The position numbers and the translations under genes were made by a program. This document shows positions 1 to 5,871 of a stretch of 6,633 nucleotides of DNA, in pieces (position 1 is the stretch's first letter; the number at the start of each line of letters is the position of its first letter). Source of the DNA: Gammaproteobacteria bacterium (GTDB lineage: Bacteria; Pseudomonadota; Gammaproteobacteria; Chromatiales; Chromatiaceae); contig JAUXGQ010000089.1 in NCBI GenBank assembly GCA_030621975.1, positions 1-6,633 on the forward strand, written 5' to 3'. The notes under the pieces are model-generated. The model saw nothing but the letters and a program-made list of their open reading frames with translations, was not told the DNA's origin and did no database searches.

Positions 1-438
1 CCCCCTGCCCGGCCCATCTAAACGGGTCGGTTACAATGAATAATCATCGCTGGGCTGGTGGGGTATATCCGGTCCCTGACCGCATCGGCGGCGGTAGATG
101 CAGCACAACTTGCTGGTTCGGAAAAGGTCGTCTTGTTGGAGGAAGGCGCCAATAATTTCGGATTTTCCTCCAAAGCTTGATCAACCAATGACCCTGTACA
201 GGCTGACCGGGGGTTAAGGGCTGTAAGTCACAACTGACAATCATGCTCGAAATCGCTTAGTCAACCGATAGGTTTCTTCACTGGACGCCCTCCTCCACTG
301 TTTGGCCAATGCAACGCTCTGGCGTCCCCGCCAGGGCATCCGTAAATCCCTCGCCTTTAGCCAACGGATAGATTCTCATCCGGAGTCTGGTTTCATGTTA
401 TTGTCCGACTGGGAATTGATCGTGCAGCGAGGACAGTG
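1..438. other. Non-coding leader region, no convincing gene
   Basis: No reading frame here has both a plausible start and a protein-like composition. The longest minus-strand frame (44-244) is proline- and arginine-rich with no ribosome-binding site and looks like chance. On the plus strand, 40-177 is open, ending at TGA 178-180, and reads like ordinary protein (for example SEKVVLLEEGANNFGFSSKA). It follows directly on a TGA at 37-39 and has no ATG, only an unsupported GTG at 58, so at best it is a gene remnant. The one strong structure is the hairpin at 316-337. A weaker 5-bp hairpin (365-369 with 378-382) lies closer to the gene. I see no convincing -35/-10 pair for the downstream gene. Confidence 0.5.
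283..337 (+). promoter_or_regulatory. Strong hairpin with a competing alternative stem
   Basis: Bases 316-324 pair with 329-337 to give a 9-bp stem (one G-T wobble) around the 4-base loop TCCC. The core is CTGGCG facing CGCCAG. GGACGCC at 283-289 is also an exact reverse complement of GGCGTCC at 321-327, so that arm could pair upstream instead, and the two foldings exclude each other. The 8-base palindrome TTGGCCAA (302-309) lies between. No T-run follows on either strand, so it is not a standard intrinsic terminator. It could be the end of an upstream transcript, a leader element for the gene starting at 439, or a dispersed repeat; the sequence alone does not decide. Confidence 0.35.
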
Positions 439-1554
439 ATGAATCAACACGTGATTAACAAGACGGTGTTAATGCTGATGGTAATAGCCATTTCGGCACT
501 TTTTCTTTCCATGATCCACCAGTTCCTGATGGCCATCTTTCTTGCTGGCCTGTTCAGCGCACTGGCACGTCCTCTCTTTCGCCGCCTGAATGTCATGTTC
601 AAGGGGCACCAACACCTGGCATCATTAACGACCCTCGTGTTGATGATTATTGTCGTGATGATCCCCCTGCTGATGTTGATCGGGATGGTCGTTGGCCAGG
701 CCATTGACGTAGGCCAGTCAGTCACACCCTGGATAAAAAAGGCGTTAGAAGAGCCGGAGGGAGTCTCCAGCTACCTGCAACGTTTGCCTTTTTACGAGCA
801 TTTGGTGCCTTACCGCGAGACGATTATGCAGAAGGCGGGAGGGCTGATTGCTACGGTGAGCACATTCCTCGTGGGCGGGCTCTCCTCGGCCACGTTTGGC
901 ACGGTGAATTTCCTGTTCATGTCTTTCATATTTCTGTACACGATGTACTTTTTCCAGATGGACGGCGATAAGCTTGTAAGGAAGATCCTGTATTACCTCC
1001 CTCTGAAAAGCAGTGATGAAAATCTGATGCTGGAGAAGTTCACGTCTGTCACACGTGCGACCTTGAAGGGCACGCTGCTGATCGGGTTGTTGCAGGGTGG
1101 ACTGGCGGGTATCGCCTTTGCTGTCGCGGGAATAGACAATGCCGTGTTCTGGGGTACCGTAATGGGGGTTTTGTCGATAATCCCCAGTGTAGGCTCAGCG
1201 CTCGTGTGGGGACCGGCATCCATTATGCTCATCGTGCAGGGCAACGTGGCGAGTGGAATCGGTCTATTGCTCTTTTGCGGCGTAGTCGTGGGCAGTCTGG
1301 ATAATGTACTGCGTCCGATACTCGTGGGTAAGGACACCAAGATGCATGAACTGATGATCTTCTTCGGCACGCTGGGTGGGATTTTTATGTTCGGAATTAC
1401 CGGGATATTTATTGGTCCCCTGATTTCTTCTCTCTTCGTGACGATATGGGAAATCTATGGCGTGGCCTTCAAAGAGTTCCTGCCTGAGGTCTATTACAGG
1501 TCCACTACTCATGGGGCCGATCAGCCTGCGGCGGAGCCCGAGACCAATCGCTGA
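439..1554 (+). CDS. AI-2E / PerM-family multispanning membrane transporter
   Basis: A 371-residue inner-membrane protein of the AI-2E transporter family (old names UPF0118, PerM, YdiK). Hydrophobic segments lie at about 9-25, 26-42, 62-87, 152-172, 212-232, 235-265, 272-287 and 304-340, with a polar, partly helical stretch at about 88-150. This is the usual family layout. Family-typical motifs are visible: IIPSVGS at 247-253, DNVLRP at 288-293, and the glycine-rich end containing FGITGIFIGPLIS. Members export or exchange small solutes. Autoinducer-2 export was reported for one E. coli member and Na+/H+ exchange for others, so the substrate here is unknown. Length is typical and the gene looks intact. 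ATG 439 is preferred over GTG 436 because GAGGA at 429-433 stands 5 bases before the ATG and only 2 before the GTG. The next gene starts 56 bases downstream on the same strand, so co-transcription is possible. Confidence 0.9.
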   Translation: MNQHVINKTVLMLMVIAISALFLSMIHQFLMAIFLAGLFSALARPLFRRLNVMFKGHQHLASLTTLVLMIIVVMIPLLMLIGMVVGQAIDVGQSVTPWIKKALEEPEGVSSYLQRLPFYEHLVPYRETIMQKAGGLIATVSTFLVGGLSSATFGTVNFLFMSFIFLYTMYFFQMDGDKLVRKILYYLPLKSSDENLMLEKFTSVTRATLKGTLLIGLLQGGLAGIAFAVAGIDNAVFWGTVMGVLSIIPSVGSALVWGPASIMLIVQGNVASGIGLLLFCGVVVGSLDNVLRPILVGKDTKMHELMIFFGTLGGIFMFGITGIFIGPLISSLFVTIWEIYGVAFKEFLPEVYYRSTTHGADQPAAEPETNR

Positions 1555-1555
1555 C

Positions 1556-1608
1556 ATTAAGGTTGATTCTCCAGCTGCATCTCCATAGTTACCTTAATTT
1601 AGAGAATC
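1556..1608 (+). promoter_or_regulatory. Interleaved inverted repeats (pseudoknot-like leader)
   Basis: Two perfect inverted repeats are interleaved in the 56-base gap before the aldolase gene. ATTAAGGT (1556-1563) matches ACCTTAAT (1591-1598), and GATTCTC (1565-1571) matches GAGAATC (1602-1608). The order A-B-A'-B' is that of an H-type pseudoknot, or of two mutually exclusive hairpins. The second right arm covers the only candidate Shine-Dalgarno bases (AGAGA, 1601-1605) and ends two bases before ATG 1611, so its pairing would hide the ribosome-binding site. No T-run follows, so this is not an intrinsic terminator. Translational control of the downstream enzyme is an inference. The AT-rich arms make chance matches easier than in GC-balanced sequence, and protein-binding operator half-sites are another reading. 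Confidence 0.4.
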
Positions 1609-1610
1609 TC

Positions 1611-3584
1611 ATGAAAAACCTTTGGAACGATCAGGAAGCTGCGAAGTATACAACCGACCTGGAACAGCGCGTGTACAGTTCGCGCCTGCTGGGCGCCGAT
1701 CCCTCGCTGGTGCTGCACGGCGGCGGCAACACGTCGGTCAAGGCAAGGGAAACGGACATCTTCGGGGAGCCGGTGGATATTCTTTACGTGAAGGGGTCCG
1801 GCTGGGACCTGGCCAGCATCGAGGTGCCGGGCTTTACCCCGATCCGCATGGACCATCTGGTGAAGCTGGCCGGACTCGAGGCCTTGTCCGATCTGCAGAT
1901 GGTCAACGAGATGAAAACCCACCAGACCATCGCCTCCGCGCCCAGCGGATCGGTGGAAGCGATTCTGCATGCCGCCCTCCCTTACAGATACGTGGATCAC
2001 ACCCACGCCGATGCGGTAGTGACCATCACCAACACCGAAGGCGGTGAGGGGCGCATTCGCGACATCTACGGCGATGGGGTGGTAATCATCCCCTATATCA
2101 TGCCGGGGTTCGACCTGGCACGCCTGGTTGCCGAACGTTTCGCCGCGGAGGCGACCGAGCGTACGCAAGGCATGGTCCTGATGAACCACGGCATCTTCTC
2201 GTTCGGGGAGACTGCCAGGGAGGCGTACGACCGCATGATCAGCCTGGTGGATAAAGCGGAACGATACCTGGCCGCGCAGAATGCCTGGGAGCTGCCAAAA
2301 GCGGCCGATAAGCGAGCGCCGTCCACAGCAATGATCGAAATCGCTGAACTACGCCACCAGGTCTCCGCCGTGGCCGAGCGGCCCATGCTCCTGCGCCGGC
2401 ACACCGGAAAGGCCGTGATGCAGTTCTGCGATCACCCCGAATTGGCACGTCTCAGTCAGCAGGGTCCGGCGACACCCGATCACGTGATTCGCACCAAGCG
2501 TGTCCCTATGCTGGGCCGCGATGTGGCGGCATACGAGGAGGCTTACCGGAACTATTTCGAAGAGCATGCCGCCCACGCCAGAACGCCGGTGAAGATGCTC
2601 GATCCGGCGCCGCGCGTTATCCTCGATCCGGACCTGGGGATGATTACCGTTGGCAAGACCGCCAAAGAGGCGAGTATCAACGCCGACATCTACGCCCATA
2701 CCATGCAGATCATCCAGCGGGCCGAAAGACTGGGCGGCTGGAAGGCGCTGCCGGCCAGAGATATCTTCGATATGGAGTATTGGGAACTGGAACAGGCCAA
2801 GCTGCGCCACGGTGGCTCGGCACCCGAATTTCAGGGTGAGGTGGTTCTGGTGACCGGAGCGGCTTCCGGTATCGGCCGCGCCTGCGTCGATTCCCTGATG
2901 ACGAGAGGCGCCGCTGTGGTAGGACTCGATATCGACCCGGCCATCGAGAGCCTTTATCCGCGTCCCGATTTTCTTGGCCTGGTGGCTGACGTGAGTGACG
3001 CGGTTGCCCTTCGTTCGGCTCTGGAGCAGGCCGTAAAGCGCTTCGGTGGCCTGGATATGCTGGTGCTCAATGCGGGGGTGTTTCCCGGGGGTACCCGGAT
3101 TGCCGAGTTATCCGACAGGGTGTGGGATCAGGTGATGCGCATCAACCTGGACGCCAACCTGATGCTGATGCGCGAGTGCTACCCGTTATTAAGGGTGGCG
3201 CCGCGTTATGGCCGCGTAGTGGTGATCGGTTCCAAGAACGTGCCGGCGCCGGGGCCCGGTGCGGCGGCCTATTCGGCCTCCAAAGCGGCGTTGAACCAGT
3301 TGGCGCGGGTGGCCGCGCTCGAATGGGGGGCGGACGGTATCCGCATCAACAGCCTGCATCCCGATGCCGTGTTCGATACCGGGCTGTGGACAGAGGAGGT
3401 GCTGCAGGCGCGGGCGAAACACTACGAGATGACGGTTGAGGCGTACAAGACCAAGAACCTGCTCAAGACTGCCGTGTCCAGCCGCGACGTGGCGGAACTG
3501 GCGGCGGCCATGTGCGGTTCGCTCTTCGCTAAGACCACTGCGTCACAGATTCCCGTCGACGGCGGTAATGACAGAGTGATCTAG
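1611..3584 (+). CDS. Bifunctional class II aldolase / short-chain dehydrogenase
   Basis: A 657-residue cytosolic fusion enzyme. The N-terminal part (about 1-400) is a class II aldolase domain. It has HGGGNTS (36-42), KGSG (61-64), the acidic residue Glu116 in PSGSVEA, the zinc pair HTH (130-132) and the third zinc histidine in NHG (192-194). The C-terminal part (about 405-657) is a classical short-chain dehydrogenase with the nucleotide-binding TGAASGIG (415-422), NAG (487-489) and an intact Asn512, Ser541, Tyr554, Lys558 tetrad. Relatives include the RhaD/RhaEW-type enzymes, which cleave L-rhamnulose 1-phosphate and oxidise the resulting L-lactaldehyde. No rhamnose genes are adjacent, so the substrate is not established and I give no symbol. 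Both active sites look complete. ATG 1611 is chosen because similarity starts there (MKNLWNDQEAA); an in-frame TTG at 1563 would add 16 atypical residues. Confidence 0.9.
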   Translation: MKNLWNDQEAAKYTTDLEQRVYSSRLLGADPSLVLHGGGNTSVKARETDIFGEPVDILYVKGSGWDLASIEVPGFTPIRMDHLVKLAGLEALSDLQMVNEMKTHQTIASAPSGSVEAILHAALPYRYVDHTHADAVVTITNTEGGEGRIRDIYGDGVVIIPYIMPGFDLARLVAERFAAEATERTQGMVLMNHGIFSFGETAREAYDRMISLVDKAERYLAAQNAWELPKAADKRAPSTAMIEIAELRHQVSAVAERPMLLRRHTGKAVMQFCDHPELARLSQQGPATPDHVIRTKRVPMLGRDVAAYEEAYRNYFEEHAAHARTPVKMLDPAPRVILDPDLGMITVGKTAKEASINADIYAHTMQIIQRAERLGGWKALPARDIFDMEYWELEQAKLRHGGSAPEFQGEVVLVTGAASGIGRACVDSLMTRGAAVVGLDIDPAIESLYPRPDFLGLVADVSDAVALRSALEQAVKRFGGLDMLVLNAGVFPGGTRIAELSDRVWDQVMRINLDANLMLMRECYPLLRVAPRYGRVVVIGSKNVPAPGPGAAAYSASKAALNQLARVAALEWGADGIRINSLHPDAVFDTGLWTEEVLQARAKHYEMTVEAYKTKNLLKTAVSSRDVAELAAAMCGSLFAKTTASQIPVDGGNDRVI

Positions 3585-3621
3585 GCCTGGGGGAGAGGGG
3601 GCTCCTGCAGGCACCTGTTTT
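3585..3621 (+). terminator. Candidate intrinsic terminator after the aldolase gene
   Basis: Directly after the TAG stop, GCCTG (3585-3589) pairs with CAGGC (3608-3612). Inside it, after a G-G mismatch and a G-T wobble, GGAG (3592-3595) pairs with CTCC (3602-3605) around a 6-base loop. A short T-rich stretch (TGTTTTA) begins four bases after the stem. The stem is imperfect and the T-tract weak, so efficiency is uncertain. Its position between two convergent genes fits a terminator. Confidence 0.4.
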
Positions 3622-3626
3622 ACGGG

Positions 3627-3965
3627 TTATTCCACCACATGGACGACACCTTTCATGTTGTGAGTTTCGTGGTGCGGTTCGCAGATATAGGGGTAGGTGC
3701 CCGGTGTATCGAAGGTTCGCTCCCGGATCTCGTCCGGAAAAAAATAGTCCCCCTCCTCGTCGCCCAGCGCATCGAAATACACGCTATGGTATTGGCGCTT
3801 TTCCTGGTTTTCCCAGCGCACGGTTGTGCCCGGCTTGATGGTTATTTCTTCGGGCTGGAATTTATAGCCCTTGACGACGACGGTTACGGTCTCTTCTCCG
3901 GCCAGGCTTAACTGCGCGCTCAACAGGCCGGCGATGGCAATCGATGTAAGGAGTTTGCGGGTCAT
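3627..3965 (-). CDS. Small periplasmic cupredoxin (plastocyanin/azurin family)
   Basis: A 112-residue protein with a signal peptide. Arg3 and Lys4 are followed by a hydrophobic core (5-21), with likely cleavage after SLA at 20-22, leaving about 90 residues, which is normal for a single cupredoxin domain. The fold signature runs from YKFQPEEITIKPGTTVRWEN (34-53) to TPGTYPYICEPH (87-98). The expected type I copper ligands are His60, Cys95, His98 or His99, and Met104. Such proteins shuttle single electrons in the periplasm; the partner is unknown. The Cys-to-Met loop is long and histidine-rich, with His98, His99 and His102. GAGGA (minus strand, 3979-3975) lies 9 bases before ATG 3965. The gene stands alone, convergent to the aldolase gene and divergent from the depolymerase. 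Confidence 0.9.
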   Translation of the reverse strand: MTRKLLTSIAIAGLLSAQLSLAGEETVTVVVKGYKFQPEEITIKPGTTVRWENQEKRQYHSVYFDALGDEEGDYFFPDEIRERTFDTPGTYPYICEPHHETHNMKGVVHVVE

Positions 3966-4086
3966 TGCTTGTAATCCTCGCGTTTGCGTTATAGCTTGTC
4001 TATTTCGGCGCTTGGGACCGCCAGGGTAATGCCGTCTTTATCAAAAGCATAACCTAATTATTTGCCAGGAATCCAGTCGACCCATC
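3966..4086. promoter_or_regulatory. Divergent intergenic region
   Basis: These 121 bases separate two divergent genes and should hold a promoter for each. A TATAAC hexamer on the minus strand (3993-3988) lies 22 bases before the cupredoxin start. AT-rich TAATTA (4055-4060) lies before the depolymerase. Neither has a good -35 hexamer at the normal distance, so I can place the promoters only roughly. AGGA (4067-4070) is 16 bases before ATG 4087, too far for an efficient Shine-Dalgarno site, so depolymerase translation may be weak or use a non-standard start. Confidence 0.3.
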
Positions 4087-5307
4087 ATGCCCCTTTTGAC
4101 TCCGTTAAAGGTTCTCCTGTCCCCCGCCGCATTCGTCTTATTCGCCGTACTACCGTTTTGTGTGCGCGCCGCGGAATCTCTGCCCGACTACAACGTTGAT
4201 GCGAGTCAGTCATCGGTGTCGGGTCTGTCTTCCGGTGCATTCATGGCAGTCCAGTTTCATGTGGCCTTTTCCGGCACCCTGGTCGGCGCGGGCGTTGTCG
4301 CCGGTGGACCCTATTACTGTGCGGAGAACAGCCTGCCGAAGGCCCTCAACAGGTGCATGAACACGCTGTTCGGCGCACCGAACCCGTCAAGGCTTTCCGC
4401 CATTGCACAGCATCTGGCAAACGAAGGAAAGATCGCGGGCTTATCGAACCTGGCGAGCCAAAAAGTTTACATTTTCAGCGGCAGCCGAGACGCTACCGTG
4501 CGGCAAAGCGTGGTCGACAAAACGCTGGAGTTCTATCGGCTTGCGGGCGTGCCGGATGGGAATATTCAGTATGTGGACCAGATCGCTGCGGGGCACGCCA
4601 TGATCACTGACGACTATGGCGCGTCCTGCTCGACAACGGCCAGTCCGTATATCAACGATTGCGACTACGATCAGGCCGGGGCCATCCTGAAACACATCTA
4701 TGGATCGCTGAATGCGCCGGCAGGGACCCTTACGGGTCGATTCGTTGAGTTCGACCAGCACGCCTTTATCGCCAATCCGGCCACTCACAGCATGGGTGAT
4801 GTGGGTTACGCTTACCTGCCAAGTTCGTGCAGCGCGGGCCAACCCTGTAAGGTCCATGTTGCCTTCCACGGTTGCCAGCAGTCGACCGGGCAAATCGGGG
4901 ATAAGTTTTACACGCAAGCCGGCTACAACGAATGGGCTGACACCAACAACATCATCGTATTGTATCCGCAGGCCCACGCCGGGCCAGGCAATCCCAATGC
5001 CTGCTGGGACTGGTGGGGTTATGACAGGGCCGATTATCATGTCAAGACGGGGCGTCAAATGGCGGCAGTGAAGCGGATGCTCGACCGGCTGGCCGGCAAA
5101 GTTCAACCAGATGATAACGACGCGCGGTATTGCGAATCATACACCGGGAACAACTTCTCTCACTGGCTGGAGGGGCGAGCGCACTTCTGTAACTTCTGGT
5201 TCCTTTGCGCAAACGGCACAGACGAAAACCTGGGGTTCCTGGTCTCCAGCCCCACTTTGTATGAACATCCGAAGGGTATCTTCAGTTCCGAGATTTGTGG
5301 CGACTAA
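4087..5307 (+). CDS. Secreted poly(3-hydroxybutyrate) depolymerase-family esterase
   Basis: A 406-residue exported alpha/beta hydrolase. Residues 1-28 form a signal peptide (Lys8, hydrophobic 9-25, cleavage near VRA-A at 26-29). The lipase box GLSSG (46-50) lies close to the N-terminus, as in the circularly permuted PHB depolymerases such as the Penicillium funiculosum enzyme and Rhodospirillum rubrum PhaZ1. The likely triad is Ser48, Asp135 (FSGSRDATV) and His170 (AAGHAM), with spacing close to the fungal enzyme's Ser39, Asp121, His155. Ser49 and Cys263 (FHGCQQS) would form the oxyanion hole. Aromatic residues in CWDWWGYD (306-313) may bind polymer. The mature chain has 12 cysteines, an even number consistent with disulfides outside the cytoplasm. 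Residues about 345-406 form an extra small cysteine-rich module. The enzyme should hydrolyse short-chain polyhydroxyalkanoate or related oligomers. No alternative start is in frame just upstream. Confidence 0.88.
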   Translation: MPLLTPLKVLLSPAAFVLFAVLPFCVRAAESLPDYNVDASQSSVSGLSSGAFMAVQFHVAFSGTLVGAGVVAGGPYYCAENSLPKALNRCMNTLFGAPNPSRLSAIAQHLANEGKIAGLSNLASQKVYIFSGSRDATVRQSVVDKTLEFYRLAGVPDGNIQYVDQIAAGHAMITDDYGASCSTTASPYINDCDYDQAGAILKHIYGSLNAPAGTLTGRFVEFDQHAFIANPATHSMGDVGYAYLPSSCSAGQPCKVHVAFHGCQQSTGQIGDKFYTQAGYNEWADTNNIIVLYPQAHAGPGNPNACWDWWGYDRADYHVKTGRQMAAVKRMLDRLAGKVQPDDNDARYCESYTGNNFSHWLEGRAHFCNFWFLCANGTDENLGFLVSSPTLYEHPKGIFSSEICGD

Positions 5308-5311
5308 GGCT

Positions 5312-5337
5312 AGGCAAGCGGAAGCGCCCGATTGCCT
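5312..5337. terminator. Hairpin between convergent genes, possible shared terminator
   Basis: AGGCAA (5312-5317) pairs with TTGCCT (5332-5337). After a G-A mismatch, CGG (5319-5321) pairs with CCG (5328-5330) around a 6-base loop. It sits just after the depolymerase stop and 17 bases beyond the stop of the convergent small membrane protein, where a bidirectional terminator would be expected. Neither strand has a T-run after the stem, so intrinsic termination is unproven. Confidence 0.35.
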
Positions 5338-5353
5338 GTTGCCGGCTTTGTAC

Positions 5354-5482
5354 TTAACGCTGTTTCTCGGCAGGTGCCAGTTTATCCAGCAAAAACAACA
5401 CGAAACCGGTGCCACCCAGATAGAACGCGATAACCAGAAGGAATATCACTGAGGTGCCCAAAAAACCAACTAATTCGTTCAC
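5354..5482 (-). CDS. 42-residue single-helix membrane protein, unknown function
   Basis: A small gene read leftward from GTG 5482 to TAA 5354. The protein has a short polar start (MNE), one long hydrophobic segment (about 4-32) containing FLLVIAFYLGGTGFVLFLL, and a charged tail (DKLAPAEKQR). This is the composition of a one-pass inner-membrane protein, probably with the tail in the cytoplasm. GGAG (minus strand, 5493-5490) lies 7 bases before the GTG, an ideal distance, which together with the clean hydrophobic/charged pattern is the main evidence that it is real. A TATGAT hexamer (minus strand, 5508-5503) might be a -10 box but lacks a good -35. I do not recognise the family. Proteins of this size often serve as accessory subunits of membrane complexes, but nothing nearby names a partner. 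It is convergent to the depolymerase gene. Confidence 0.6.
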   Translation of the reverse strand: MNELVGFLGTSVIFLLVIAFYLGGTGFVLFLLDKLAPAEKQR

Positions 5483-5747
5483 GGTACTTCTCCCAACTAT
5501 GTATCATAAGGAACCGACAAAGGGTATATTACCGCATTATTATTTTATTACCTACTGTTTTTCTGAATCCGATCTGTTGCGCCATTGTGCAAATGTTTCC
5601 GGTCTCCTTAATCTGATCCGCGCGCGAGGGTTTGCCCTGAAGACCCTGTCGCATCAATCCAAATAAGCGGCGGGACGTTCCAAACCTTTACCTGTTTCCG
5701 GCAAAGCGCGGCTTGGATTTTCAGGTTTTACTTTAATAATGCGAGCT

Positions 5748-5771
5748 AACACTCTATTCGAGTGTTTTTTT
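5748..5771 (+). terminator. Intrinsic terminator, plus strand
   Basis: AACACTC (5748-5754) pairs perfectly with GAGTGTT (5760-5766) around the 5-base loop TATTC. The stem's last two T's run straight into five more (5767-5771). This is a textbook Rho-independent terminator for rightward transcription. On the minus strand the stem is preceded by A's and followed by mixed sequence, so it would not work leftward. The nearest upstream plus-strand gene is the depolymerase, which ends 440 bases earlier, so the terminated transcript is either that gene's long 3' end or an unannotated RNA. Confidence 0.75.
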
Positions 5772-5801
5772 GTTCCTGAATAGGAGATTCCTGTCTGGCA
5801 T

Positions 5802-5860
5802 TGCGGGAAAGCTCACGCGTGGGGTGCCTCGTAAGAGGTTTCACGCGTCGCCTTCCCGCA
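5802..5860. repeat. 59-base long imperfect hairpin after the channel gene
   Basis: TGCGGGAA (5802-5809) pairs with TTCCCGCA (5853-5860). After a small internal loop, ACGCGT (5815-5820) pairs with ACGCGT (5843-5848), continuing as one G-C and three G-T pairs. After a 2-base bulge, CCTC (5827-5830) pairs with GAGG (5835-5838) around GTAA (5831-5834). The channel gene's stop codon is 11 bases away on the minus strand, so it may end or protect that transcript, but no T-run follows on that strand. In plus-strand RNA the loop would be a GNRA tetraloop and the G-T pairs G-U wobbles; in minus-strand RNA the wobbles become C-A mismatches. A dispersed palindromic repeat is another possibility. Confidence 0.55.
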
Positions 5861-5871
5861 CCTCCAGCTCG

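Larger units (their letters stand above)
5483..5871. other. AT-rich intergenic region with terminator and long hairpin
   Basis: About 390 bases with no convincing gene. The longest plus frame (GTG 5454 to 5666) overlaps the small membrane protein on the other strand, lacks a ribosome-binding site and has no recognisable domain. A small hairpin (TTGCGC 5577-5582 with GTGCAA 5587-5592, one wobble) may be chance. The right half holds the plus-strand terminator at 5748-5771 and the long hairpin at 5802-5860, described separately. Both flanking genes read leftward, so this region should contain the promoter of the small membrane protein and the 3' end of the channel transcript. Confidence 0.5.

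Noticed and set aside
44..244. 66-residue minus-strand frame
   Set aside because: Proline/arginine-rich, no ribosome-binding site, no recognisable pattern.
436..438. GTG start for the AI-2E-family gene
   Set aside because: Only 2 bases from the GAGGA site; the ATG at 439 has a workable distance.
439..1554. An autoinducer-2 quorum-sensing system
   Set aside because: The family name reflects one reported member; no LuxS, Lsr or sensor genes are present in the window.
1563..1610. TTG start giving a 673-residue aldolase-dehydrogenase
   Set aside because: The extra 16 residues are atypical of the family, and the TTG lies in an inverted-repeat arm with no Shine-Dalgarno site.
5454..5666. 70-residue plus-strand frame before the terminator
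   Set aside because: It has no ribosome-binding site, overlaps the better-supported small membrane protein on the other strand, and lacks protein-like patterning. A spliced-down version from ATG 5500 is no better.
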